A DNA stretch of 5,820 nucleotides from SIG673 sp964570105 (GCA_964570105.1 CAZMWM010000110.1:1-5820), one strand, 5' to 3'; shown: positions 1-5,516, numbered from the stretch's first letter. Program-made: numbers and translations. Notes: generated from the letters alone by a model not told the origin.

Positions 1-76
1 CCTTGTGTAAAGGGAGCTGTCGCCGAAGATGACAGTTACAGTTTACATCTTAGCGCTTAAGTTCCCATCTATGGGG
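1..76. repeat. Hairpin-bearing intergenic repeat, left copy, probably cut by the window edge
   Basis: This gene-free stretch is built of short inverted repeats. CCTT at 1-4 can pair with AAGG at 10-13, and CTGTC at 17-21 pairs with GACAG at 31-35. It ends in the core CTTAAGTTCCCATCTATGGG at 56-75, which itself contains the small dyad CCCAT-CT-ATGGG. The reverse complement of that core recurs exactly at 5670-5689, and the match extends to 24 of 25 bases (51-75 against 5670-5694). From memory, short hairpin modules of this general style (starting with a CCTTGTGTAAAGGGAG-like hairpin) are scattered between genes in gut Clostridia, but I could not search for them. It lies just past the 3' end of the ATPase gene. 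No U-tract makes it a convincing terminator. Confidence 0.6.
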
Positions 77-109
77 AGTTGACTGACGGTGTTAACATCG
101 AAAATGAAA

Positions 110-1387
110 TCACAAGTTGATATTATTCGGCTTCAGCAAGAAATCGAAGATATTCATAAACAATATACCGTTGTCGTCGTAGTACGTGGGAGACATATCG
201 CTCGTGATCACGATCTTTTTAAATGAATCGTCAATTTTCGTAAACGGTCGTATTTCTTGGATCCGCTTTTCTTCGTTCGGTATAGAATACGCCGATTGAA
301 TGTAATAACGTTTAGTACCGAGATTGCATACAAAATCAACTTCTAACTGTTTGCGTACATCTTTTTCTTTTGTGATCACAAAGCCAACGTCGATCGAAAA
401 ACCGCGCGATCTTAATTCGTTATAGATCACGTTTTCCATTGAATGAGTTTGCTCGAATTGCCTGAAATTTATGCATGCGTTTCTAAGTCCAAGATCTGAA
501 AAATAATATTTGAGCGGAGTTTCTATATATGCTTTGCCTTTTATGTCGTATCTCGTAGCCGCTTCCACTAAAAAGCAGTCGGAAAAATAGTCAAGATATT
601 TTTTTATCGTAGTCGATGTTATCCTTGACTTTTTTACCGAATGAAATGTGTTTTTCAGCTTTTCCGGATTCGTAAGCGAGCCTATCGAGGAAGATAAAAT
701 GTTAAGCAGATCCTCCAGATCGGCTTTATTTCTGACTTTATGCCGCACCGCTATATCGCGTATATAGATCTCGTCGAAAAGGCGTTTCAACATAAGTGCT
801 TTGTTTTCCGCACCTTCCCTCAAAACGATCATGGGAATTCCGCCGTAAAGCATATATTCCGTCAAGCCGTCATATTTATCGCCTTTATAAACGGACATAA
901 ATTCTGCGAAAGTGAGCGGTTGCATATGAATTTCGTCACCGCGTCCGGCAAATTCGGTAATTATATCTTTGGATAAAAATTTGGCATTGCTGCCGGTGAC
1001 GTAAACGTCCGCATTTGTATACAAACAGCTGTTTAATACCGCCTCAAAACACTCCAAAAGCTGTACTTCGTCAAGCAAGAGATAATAGACCTCACTATCC
1101 GTCATCTTACTTTGGATATATGTCATAAATTTATTCGGATCGACTTTCCGTTTTTCTTTTTCAAGTGTAACTATGTTTTCGCCGATCAAATTTAGGTCTG
1201 CGCTTGAATCAAATGCGAATTTTATAATATGATCCTCTTGAACCCCTTCGGATCTTAAGTGGTTATAAAACAGCGTGTTCAGCAAATACGATTTTCCGCA
1301 TCGGCGAATGCCGGTGATTATTTTTATGAGTCCGTTTTGTTTTCTTTCTATAAGTTGGTTCAAATATAGATCACGTTTTATTTCCAT
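110..1387 (-). CDS. AAA_14-type ATPase with C-terminal DUF4143 domain
   Basis: This is a 425-residue cytoplasmic P-loop ATPase. Counting from the ATG at 1387, the Walker A motif GIRRCGKS is at residues 26-33 and the Walker B motif LLLDEVQ at about 103-109. A sensor-like TGSN is at 131-134, followed by FAGRGDE at 146-152. The C-terminal half looks like DUF4143, with ENVIYNEL near 318-325, EVDF near 349-352 and a YYIQ strand at 361-364, an arrangement resembling a degenerate PD-(D/E)XK nuclease fold. Length and domain order are normal for the family. Members are widespread in Bacteria and Archaea and often stand alone; their substrate is generally unknown, so I assign no process. The reading frame stays open to a TTG at 1462, but that codon lies inside the promoter, so ATG 1387 is preferred. 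A weak AAAAGG Shine-Dalgarno sits 10 nt upstream. The gene is monocistronic and ends with TGA at 110-112. Confidence 0.9.
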   Translation of the reverse strand: MEIKRDLYLNQLIERKQNGLIKIITGIRRCGKSYLLNTLFYNHLRSEGVQEDHIIKFAFDSSADLNLIGENIVTLEKEKRKVDPNKFMTYIQSKMTDSEVYYLLLDEVQLLECFEAVLNSCLYTNADVYVTGSNAKFLSKDIITEFAGRGDEIHMQPLTFAEFMSVYKGDKYDGLTEYMLYGGIPMIVLREGAENKALMLKRLFDEIYIRDIAVRHKVRNKADLEDLLNILSSSIGSLTNPEKLKNTFHSVKKSRITSTTIKKYLDYFSDCFLVEAATRYDIKGKAYIETPLKYYFSDLGLRNACINFRQFEQTHSMENVIYNELRSRGFSIDVGFVITKEKDVRKQLEVDFVCNLGTKRYYIQSAYSIPNEEKRIQEIRPFTKIDDSFKKIVITSDMSPTYYDDNGILFMNIFDFLLKPNNINL

Positions 1388-1389
1388 TA

Positions 1390-1397
1390 CTGTACAG
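1390..1397. promoter_or_regulatory. CTGTACAG palindrome between Shine-Dalgarno and ATPase start codon
   Basis: A perfect 8-bp palindrome fills most of the 10-nt spacer between AAAAGG (1398-1403 on the minus strand) and the ATG at 1387. It could be a protein-binding site, but an 8-bp palindrome can easily arise by chance. It is recorded because a second dyad lies in the promoter of the same gene. Confidence 0.25.
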
Positions 1398-1441
1398 CCT
1401 TTTAAAATAGATTTTTGCCCTTGAGGACATTTTTCTATTCT

Positions 1442-1470
1442 ATTATAATGCTTTTGTGACAAAAAGTCAA
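1442..1470 (-). promoter_or_regulatory. Sigma-A promoter of the ATPase gene
   Basis: Reading the minus strand, TTGACT (1465-1470) and TATAAT (1442-1447) are separated by exactly 17 bp, a near-consensus housekeeping promoter. Transcription should begin near 1435, giving a leader of about 48 nt to the ATG at 1387. This placement also rules out translation from the in-frame TTG at 1462, which lies in the spacer. Confidence 0.85.
1452..1464. promoter_or_regulatory. Putative operator: 13-bp dyad in the promoter spacer
   Basis: TTTTGT-G-ACAAAA on the plus strand is a perfect dyad with a one-base centre. It fills most of the 17-bp gap between the -35 and -10 boxes of the ATPase promoter. A repressor bound here would block RNA polymerase directly. 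The dyad is seen in the sequence; its use as an operator is inferred, and no cognate regulator is identifiable. Confidence 0.4.
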
Positions 1471-1564
1471 GAACTATTATGATACAAAACGTAAATTATC
1501 CGTCGTTTTTGGTAATTTGTTTCCGAACAATACAAGGTCGTGCTTAGAAAGATCAATGCGAGAT

Positions 1565-1599
1565 CGAAAAGCTCGTATATCGCGAGGATATACGAGCTT
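1565..1599 (-). terminator. Intrinsic terminator of the LRR lipoprotein gene
   Basis: AAGCTCGTATATC (1569-1581) and GATATACGAGCTT (1587-1599) form a perfect 13-bp stem with a 5-nt loop, starting 26 nt past the lipoprotein stop codon. On the minus strand the stem runs into a short U tract (TTTT, then CG), which suits termination of the lipoprotein transcript. The U tract is brief, but the stem is very strong. On the plus strand no T-run follows, so it is read as one-way. Between here and the ATPase promoter (1471-1564) I see nothing recognisable. Confidence 0.75.
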
Positions 1600-1624
1600 G
1601 GAAAATTACATTGTCTTAGTTTTA

Positions 1625-3031
1625 TTATTTTTTGTACCAATAATATTCACAGTATGTCGATGTGAAATATGTCGCGTTTGTGCTTGCGTTGGTTACATCG
1701 GTTTGTGTTCCGTCGGAGTATGAACTGTTTTGTGTCTTGTACCATGTCGTTGTATCTTCAAATTCTACCCTCGTTATTTTCGGTGAATACGAAGAACCAT
1801 ACGGACAGAACAGATATGCCGGTATCCTTGTAACATCTTTTCCTATCGTTACCTTTATTCCGTCTCCGTTCTTTCCTGCATTAGAGAACACATCGTTATA
1901 TAACGAAAGATCATTCATTGCTACAGCATTTAACTTTATTTCTTCAAGTCCTGTGCAATTGTAGAACGCATACCTCCCTATGCTCGTTACACTATTACCT
2001 ATAGTTATACTCGTAAGACTACAGCAATCGTAGAACGCAGAATTCGCTATACAAAGCGTACCGTCTTTTATCGTATATGAGCCGGATATAGTATCTTTAG
2101 CTTCTACCAAATATTTACCGATGTACAATACTTCATTTTCCCAATTTGCTTCATTGTTGTAATATCCGGTACCCGAGAACGCATCACTTCCCATGCTTGT
2201 TACACTATTACCTATAGTTACGCTTGTAAGACTACTGCAACCTGAGAACGCATCATTTCCTATGCTCGTTACACTATCGGGTATAGTTATGCTCGTAAGA
2301 TCACTGCAAGCGTAGAATGCATAATTTCCTATGTTCGTTACACCTTCAGGTATCGTTATACTCGTAAGACTACTGCAACCGTAGAACGCAGAATTTCCTA
2401 TGCTCGTTACACTATTTCCTATAGTTACACTCGTAAGACTACTGCAACCATAGAACGCATAACCTCCTATGCTTGTTACACTATCGGGTATAGTTATGCT
2501 CGTAAGATTACTGCAACCATAGAACGCATCATCTCCTATGCTCGTCACAGGCAAATTGTTATACGTGTTTCGTATATTTATATCCGTATCCGTGCAAGTA
2601 CCGATCCCTGTAACAGAATAGCCTTCAAGGTCACTATTTAAAGTGTATAATAAATCTTGGCTGTATTGATTTTTTCCACAGTTCACACAAAGTTCGTTTT
2701 GATAGCTATGATCATTAGCGGGTACTGTTTGTTGCTCGACAAATACCTTATTGCATACAGAACAATGTGAGCCTTCTGTAAGTCCGGTCGTTGTACATGT
2801 AGCGGCAACTGCTTTATCTGTTACTGTGGTGTGACCTGCCGCCGGTATTACTTCCTTTTCTACCTCACCGCATGAACAAGTTCTTTGTTTCAAACCTTGG
2901 CTTGTGCAAGTTGCCTCAGTTATGACGTCCCACTCGCCATATGAGTGCGTGTGGTTATTATCACAACCAATAACGGTAAGCGACATAATTATAGGCACGC
3001 AGGTTAGTAATAATAAAATGAGTCTTTTCAT
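1625..3031 (-). CDS. BspA-type leucine-rich-repeat (LRR_5) surface lipoprotein
   Basis: This is a 468-residue exported protein. The N-terminus has a positive start (MKR), a hydrophobic stretch and the lipobox VIGC at residues 20-23, so Cys23 should be lipidated and the protein tethered outside the membrane. Residues 27-119 hold two similar Cys/His units of the form TCT..GL....C..C......PA..H, followed by a third CVNC pair (115-118). From about residue 160 come 23-residue LRR_5 units of the type LTSITIPDSVTSIGxxAFYGCSS. A divergent spacer at about 280-345 and one more unit follow, then a Trp/Tyr-rich C-terminal end (about 420-468). BspA-like proteins are commonly surface or adhesin proteins in gut and oral bacteria; the ligand here is unknown. 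The ATG at 3031 has AGGAGA 9 nt upstream. The gene is monocistronic and divergent from the HTH gene. Confidence 0.88.
   Translation of the reverse strand: MKRLILLLLTCVPIIMSLTVIGCDNNHTHSYGEWDVITEATCTSQGLKQRTCSCGEVEKEVIPAAGHTTVTDKAVAATCTTTGLTEGSHCSVCNKVFVEQQTVPANDHSYQNELCVNCGKNQYSQDLLYTLNSDLEGYSVTGIGTCTDTDINIRNTYNNLPVTSIGDDAFYGCSNLTSITIPDSVTSIGGYAFYGCSSLTSVTIGNSVTSIGNSAFYGCSSLTSITIPEGVTNIGNYAFYACSDLTSITIPDSVTSIGNDAFSGCSSLTSVTIGNSVTSMGSDAFSGTGYYNNEANWENEVLYIGKYLVEAKDTISGSYTIKDGTLCIANSAFYDCCSLTSITIGNSVTSIGRYAFYNCTGLEEIKLNAVAMNDLSLYNDVFSNAGKNGDGIKVTIGKDVTRIPAYLFCPYGSSYSPKITRVEFEDTTTWYKTQNSSYSDGTQTDVTNASTNATYFTSTYCEYYWYKK
2192..2560 (-). repeat. 69-nt in-frame tandem repeats inside the LRR gene
   Basis: The block whose plus-strand start resembles TATGCTCGTTACACTAT recurs at 2192, 2261, 2330, 2399, 2468 and 2537, each exactly 69 nt apart. 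This gives five full units and part of a sixth. Each unit encodes one 23-residue LRR_5 repeat. A related unit stands apart at about 1980-2045, separated by a divergent stretch. Similarity is high at the nucleotide level too, so copy number could change by slippage or unequal recombination without breaking the frame. Confidence 0.9.
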
Positions 3032-3040
3032 ATCAATTAT

Positions 3041-3046
3041 TCTCCT
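3041..3046 (-). promoter_or_regulatory. Shine-Dalgarno site of the LRR lipoprotein gene
   Basis: AGGAGA on the minus strand lies 9 nt before the ATG at 3031. It is the best ribosome-binding site in the window and fixes the start directly before the MKRL signal peptide. Confidence 0.8.
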
Positions 3047-3065
3047 GTTGATTTTCTTTTTATTG

Positions 3066-3095
3066 GCAGAACGGTATTTATAGGAGCTATTCTGC
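3066..3095 (-). promoter_or_regulatory. Hairpin at the predicted 5' end of the LRR mRNA
   Basis: GCAGAA at 3066-3071 pairs with TTCTGC at 3090-3095 across an 18-nt loop. The predicted transcription start of the lipoprotein gene is about 3093-3095, so the hairpin would form at the very 5' end of the transcript, where such stems often stabilise mRNA. The pairing is seen; the role is inferred. Confidence 0.35.
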
Positions 3096-3100
3096 TTATA

Positions 3101-3129
3101 ATTATACGCCTATTCCTCCTTTTTGTCAA
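3101..3129 (-). promoter_or_regulatory. Consensus sigma-A promoter of the LRR lipoprotein gene
   Basis: On the minus strand TTGACA (3124-3129) and TATAAT (3101-3106) match both consensus hexamers exactly, with a 17-bp spacer. The start should be near 3094, giving a leader of about 63 nt. With the good Shine-Dalgarno this predicts strong expression unless repressed. The -35 box is only 13 bp from the -10 box assigned to the divergent HTH gene, so the two promoters would compete. Confidence 0.9.
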
Positions 3130-3142
3130 GAGCTTTTGGATG

Positions 3143-3148
3143 TATAAT
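3143..3148 (+). promoter_or_regulatory. Candidate -10 box for the HTH regulator gene
   Basis: A perfect TATAAT on the plus strand would start transcription near 3155, about 50 nt before the ATG at 3206. No good -35 is found at 16-18 bp; TTGTCA at 3123-3128 is only 14 bp away. The candidate overlaps the upstream edge of the lipoprotein promoter and may need an activator or be weak. Confidence 0.45.
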
Positions 3149-3169
3149 TCCTATGTGGGAACAAAAAAA

Positions 3170-3183
3170 GGAAGAAAACTTCC
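3170..3183 (+). promoter_or_regulatory. Small inverted repeat in the HTH gene leader
   Basis: GGAAG-AAAA-CTTCC forms a 5-bp stem with a 4-nt loop, between the candidate -10 box and the start codon. It could be an operator half-site pair for the regulator itself or a leader hairpin. There is no further support. Confidence 0.25.
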
Positions 3184-3205
3184 AGGACGAAAAGGCGGGA
3201 CAGAG

Positions 3206-3550
3206 ATGCTGATTTATGATACGAGGAAAATAGGGAACAAAATTCTTGAGTTTAGGAAGGCTCTCGGGCTTACCCAAGCGGAATTAGCCGAAAAAGCAGG
3301 ACTTGCCGACAGGAGCTACGCCGATATTGAGCGCGGAAACGTAAATATGCGGATAGAGACCTTACTTAAGATATGCGACGCACTCGGCATAACTCCGGAT
3401 AACGTTCTGACGGAAGAAAACACGGCATTGAAATTGAAGGAAGAGGAAGTGACCGAAAAATATCTCGCTTGTTCCGAACGCGAAAAGTATATCGCGCTTG
3501 CGCTGACGGACGTTTACCTTCGCTCGGTCGGAAACAGGATGAGGTCTTAA
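3206..3550 (+). CDS. XRE/Cro-CI family helix-turn-helix transcriptional regulator
   Basis: This is a 114-residue DNA-binding protein. The HTH_3 domain spans about residues 8-64. The second helix is LTQAELAEKAG (22-32) and the recognition helix is around DRSYADIERG (35-44), followed by the typical LLKICDALGITPDNVL. The tail (about 70-114) is charged and then amphipathic (REKYIALALTDVYLRSV) and could be a dimerisation helix; no ligand domain is present. The frame is open back to an ATG at 3140, but that codon abuts the TATAAT at 3143. The ATG at 3206, with GGGA 5 nt upstream, begins the conserved domain properly and is preferred. The gene is divergent from the LRR lipoprotein gene. Self-regulation and control of the lipoprotein promoter are plausible from the layout only. 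Confidence 0.88.
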   Translation: MLIYDTRKIGNKILEFRKALGLTQAELAEKAGLADRSYADIERGNVNMRIETLLKICDALGITPDNVLTEENTALKLKEEEVTEKYLACSEREKYIALALTDVYLRSVGNRMRS

Positions 3551-3552
3551 GC

Positions 3553-3583
3553 TCGCCTTGGTGTCATTGCCTTGGCGATTTTT
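3553..3583 (+). terminator. Intrinsic terminator of the HTH regulator gene
   Basis: TCGCC (3553-3557) pairs with GGCGA (3574-3578), with an inner GG/CC pair across a TT/TT internal loop, and is followed at once by TTTTT (3579-3583). It starts two bases after the TAA at 3548-3550. The stem is modest, but its position and U tract are right. Confidence 0.65.
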
Positions 3584-3616
3584 ACGCCGTTACCGATCGG
3601 CTTTTTCTTTTTGACG

Positions 3617-3661
3617 AAATAAAACCGCCCCATACCGTGAAGCTCACGCGGTAAGGGGCGG
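3617..3661 (-). terminator. Strong intrinsic terminator of the dpaAB operon
   Basis: CCGCCCC (3625-3631) pairs with GGGGCGG (3655-3661), and inside it TACCG (3633-3637) pairs with CGGTA (3649-3653), topped by TGA/TCA with a two-base bulge. On the minus strand the stem is followed by TTTTATTT (3624-3617), the pattern of a rho-independent terminator. It lies 85 nt past the dpaB stop codon at 3746. On the plus strand the flank is CTTATATTATAAG, so any action in that direction would be weaker. Confidence 0.8.
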
Positions 3662-3672
3662 CTTATATTATA

Positions 3673-3697
3673 AGGGAGGCTTTTGGAGAGCCTTTTT
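3673..3697 (+). terminator. Weak second plus-strand hairpin with U tract
   Basis: AGGCT (3677-3681) pairs with AGCCT (3689-3693), extended by G-U pairs, and runs into a T-run ending at 3697. It could back up termination of the HTH transcript before it enters dpaB in antisense. The stem is short. The rest of 3551-3745 holds only terminators and no gene. Confidence 0.35.
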
Positions 3698-3745
3698 GAC
3701 GGGGGCTTGGGTGTAAAATATCGCACGTCACCGAGACTCGAGAGC

Positions 3746-4303
3746 CTAGCAAAGTATCGGTTGCAGCTGTGTTCCGTCGAGTGCGCACCTAAGCGTATCC
3801 GGGAGCTTTGAAAGGTCTGAGATGAGCGAATAAGGCTTATTTTTCGGATCATCCTGACCGAACGGAACGAAATAAACGTTCTTTCTGGTCAGCATCGCGG
3901 CGATGTTTTTGAGGTTTTGCGAAAGCGCATCGTTGCTGGCTATGGCTATTATGAGCGGTCGGTCACATCGGAGATGCGCCTTTGCCGCCATTGTCACGGA
4001 GGTGTCGGTGATGCCGCCGGCAAGCTTTGCGAGGGTGTTGCCGGTGCAGGGGCAGATGATCAGTGCCTCGAGCGGCGAGACCGGACCGAGCGGCTCTGCG
4101 TCGCGAACAGTCCTTATCGGCTCCTTTCCGCAAAGGCGAGTGAGTGTTGCCACCGTTTCATCCGCGCGTCCGAAACGTGTGTCTGTGCTCTGTATCGACG
4201 GGCTGACTATCGGGAGTACATCCTGCGTTTCGACAAGCTCGCCCAAAGCCCGAAGTGACCTTGAGACCGTGCAGAACGAGCCGGTCAAGGCGTAACCTAT
4301 CAT
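3746..4303 (-). CDS. dpaB: Dipicolinate synthase subunit B (flavoprotein)
   Basis: DpaB (SpoVFB) is the flavoprotein partner of DpaA. Together they oxidise the lysine-pathway product of DapA to dipicolinic acid, which is made in the mother cell and loaded as a calcium chelate into the spore core. The 185-residue protein begins GYALTGSFC, the phosphate-binding start of the UbiX/HFCD-like flavoprotein fold. It continues with STDTRFG (39-45), AEPLGP (69-74), CPCTGNTLAKLA (84-95), TDTSVTMAAKAH (99-110) and FVPFGQDDPKNKP (145-157), then ends QLQPIL. All closely resemble Bacillus subtilis SpoVFB as I remember it, with N- and C-termini a few residues shorter. A TAA directly precedes the ATG, so no earlier in-frame start is possible. 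It lies 152 nt downstream of dpaA in the same direction. Confidence 0.95.
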   Translation of the reverse strand: MIGYALTGSFCTVSRSLRALGELVETQDVLPIVSPSIQSTDTRFGRADETVATLTRLCGKEPIRTVRDAEPLGPVSPLEALIICPCTGNTLAKLAGGITDTSVTMAAKAHLRCDRPLIIAIASNDALSQNLKNIAAMLTRKNVYFVPFGQDDPKNKPYSLISDLSKLPDTLRCALDGTQLQPILC

Positions 4304-4455
4304 TTATATGACCGTTCCTTTCGTCTTGCGCGGCGCTCTGCGGTCGGGAAAATACGCGAAACAGGCGAGACGGTATGTGCGTTTATCGCCCGTGGTTTGG
4401 TGTTTTCTCGGGGAATTGCCGCGTCTTTTCGCAGGCGAAAGGTTTCCTTTCTTGT
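4304..4455 (-). other. 152-nt spacer between dpaA and dpaB
   Basis: This gap is long for a pair of subunits that are normally adjacent. Just past the dpaA stop codon, GAAAGG (4437-4442) pairs with CCTTTC (4446-4451), and an overlapping alternative pairs TTTCG with CGAAA next to it. There is no U tract, so termination is not expected. A frame overlapping dpaA stays open to the TAA touching the dpaB ATG, but it shows no recognisable domain and has a basic, low-complexity look, so I do not call a gene. No convincing internal promoter was found. Confidence 0.5.
4317..4322 (-). promoter_or_regulatory. Shine-Dalgarno-like GAAAGG of dpaB at long spacing
   Basis: GAAAGG on the minus strand lies 13 nt before the dpaB ATG at 4303, longer than the usual 5-10 nt. 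The same motif at the same distance, followed by the same GGTCATA heptamer, precedes the ATG at 5421 in dpaA. Confidence 0.5.
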
Positions 4456-5421
4456 TTATTCTTTTGTACGGACGTGCAGTGCTTGGAGAGCTTGCAGTGC
4501 CGGCAGGATGCGGTCGCATATGATCCTTGCCGCGGTGAGCGGTGCATATTTTCCGGGAAGTGATGCCGCGTGTATCGCTTTTATACCGTAGCTTGCCGCG
4601 CAATGCGTGTCTACCCCTCCGGGAGCCGACGCTATATCTATGATCACGGTGTTTCGCGGAAGCGCGGAAAGAAGTTTTTCGTCGAATATCTCAGCTGGCA
4701 CCGTGTTGAATATCACGGCGACCTTTTCGCAAACGCTCGGAAGATCCGAGATATCACGGGGAATTACCGCGTCGGCGTACATTTTGGCTCTGTCTGTCTC
4801 GGAACGCGCAACTCCGTACACATATCCGCCCATCGCGGCAGTCAGTCGTGCGATGGCGCTTCCGCATTTGCCGTAACCGACCACTGCGAAGCTCGTGCCG
4901 CGTACGGTGGTATCTATCTCGCGCATAGCTATGGCGAGAGCGCCTTCTGCCGTCGGAATGGCGTTTTTTATGGCTATTTCCGGGAATTTGCCGTAATCTG
5001 TAAGCTGTAGTCCGAAGCTTTCTGCCATTATCTCCGCGTCCGCTCTCACCATTCCTGCGAGTATCTGTCTGCATCCGCTTTTCGCGGCAAGCTCGAATAT
5101 CTCGCGTAGCCGCGGATGCTCCTCCGAAATACCGCAGTTCAATCTCACTCCGTCGGGGGATAACGGAAACGGAAGCACGAGGGCGCGGCTCTGCGAAAGC
5201 GCCGCTTCAAGGGTGTCGTGACGGGTGATATTTCGGGGAATTGCCACGTCATTTGAGTTTTCGTTCGGCAACTGTACGGTCGCGTATGTCGAGACGCGAA
5301 AACCGCTGTCCGACAGTATTTGCGCTATATAGCTTTGCCGAGCGTCGCCCCCGAGAACGCATATCTGTGCGCCGTGTTGGCTTTCGGACGTGATGTTCTC
5401 GGCGGTTTTATCCGATGTCAT
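4456..5421 (-). CDS. dpaA: Dipicolinate synthase subunit A
   Basis: DpaA (SpoVFA) is the NAD(P)-binding dehydrogenase subunit of dipicolinate synthase. It acts with DpaB in the sporulating mother cell on the product of DapA, branching from lysine and diaminopimelate synthesis. Counting from the ATG at 5421 (321 residues), the N-terminal DpaA domain starts with ICVLGGDARQ (20-29). The linker has the family motif IPTAEG (155-160). The Rossmann loop is VGYGKCG (181-187), and DIASAPGG (262-269) and LPGKYAP (288-294) follow. The order matches B. subtilis SpoVFA (about 297 residues as I remember it), with roughly 15 extra residues at the front. An in-frame ATG also exists at 5433, but GAAAGG lies only one base before it, whereas it sits 13 nt before 5421, exactly as in dpaB. 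The C-terminus carries the short repeat ALQALQAL. It is first in the operon with dpaB. Confidence 0.93.
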   Translation of the reverse strand: MTSDKTAENITSESQHGAQICVLGGDARQSYIAQILSDSGFRVSTYATVQLPNENSNDVAIPRNITRHDTLEAALSQSRALVLPFPLSPDGVRLNCGISEEHPRLREIFELAAKSGCRQILAGMVRADAEIMAESFGLQLTDYGKFPEIAIKNAIPTAEGALAIAMREIDTTVRGTSFAVVGYGKCGSAIARLTAAMGGYVYGVARSETDRAKMYADAVIPRDISDLPSVCEKVAVIFNTVPAEIFDEKLLSALPRNTVIIDIASAPGGVDTHCAASYGIKAIHAASLPGKYAPLTAARIICDRILPALQALQALHVRTKE

Positions 5422-5434
5422 AATTATGACCATG

Positions 5435-5440
5435 CCTTTC
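5435..5440 (-). promoter_or_regulatory. Shine-Dalgarno-like GAAAGG that decides the dpaA start
   Basis: GAAAGG on the minus strand is one base from the ATG at 5433 and 13 nt from the ATG at 5421. The matching block before dpaB supports 5421 as the real start. Confidence 0.45.
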
Positions 5441-5452
5441 TAAATATCACGA

Positions 5453-5485
5453 CTTCCATTGCTTACTGTATTGTCGTAACGGAAG
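5453..5485 (-). promoter_or_regulatory. Possible leader hairpin upstream of dpaA
   Basis: On the minus strand CTTCC pairs with GGAAG, and inside it TTAC pairs with GTAA around a 9-nt loop, with an asymmetric internal loop between. If the promoter near 5512 is real, this would lie in the dpaA leader RNA. No known riboswitch class is recognised. Confidence 0.25.
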
Positions 5486-5507
5486 CCTTGGGAAATATAT
5501 CCCTTAA

Positions 5508-5516
5508 TATCATATG
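5508..5516 (-). promoter_or_regulatory. Candidate sporulation (sigma-K-like) -10 element for dpaAB
   Basis: CATATGATA on the minus strand fits the sigma-K -10 pattern CATAnnnTA, and dpaAB is a sigma-K target in known spore formers. It lies about 87 nt before the dpaA ATG. No AC dinucleotide is seen at the expected -35 distance and no good sigma-A promoter is present, so this is a weak call that rests partly on expectation. Confidence 0.35.

Noticed and set aside
88..99. GGTGTTAACATC dyad downstream of the ATPase as a terminator
   Set aside because: It has no loop and no U tract. It is only a short palindrome.
740..976. Plus-strand frame opposite the ATPase gene
   Set aside because: It is antisense to a well-supported gene and has no recognisable domain or ribosome-binding site.
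2192..2560. Regularly spaced repeats that might suggest a CRISPR array
   Set aside because: The units are contiguous at 69 nt without unique spacers and encode an in-frame LRR_5 protein, so they are coding repeats.
3140..3205. Earlier ATG at 3140 as the start of the HTH regulator
   Set aside because: It abuts the TATAAT at 3143-3148, has no ribosome-binding site and adds 22 residues before a normal HTH_3 start.
3903..4295. Plus-strand open frames opposite dpaB
   Set aside because: They are antisense to a clearly recognised gene, show no domain and arise from its codon pattern.
4354..4374. Possible sigma-E-like -10 (CATACCGT on the minus strand) as an internal promoter for dpaB
   Set aside because: The match is partial and no -35 is found at the right distance.
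4304..4603. Minus-strand frame overlapping the end of dpaA and running to the dpaB start
   Set aside because: It overlaps dpaA in another frame, is basic and low in complexity, has no clear ribosome-binding site and has no recognisable family.
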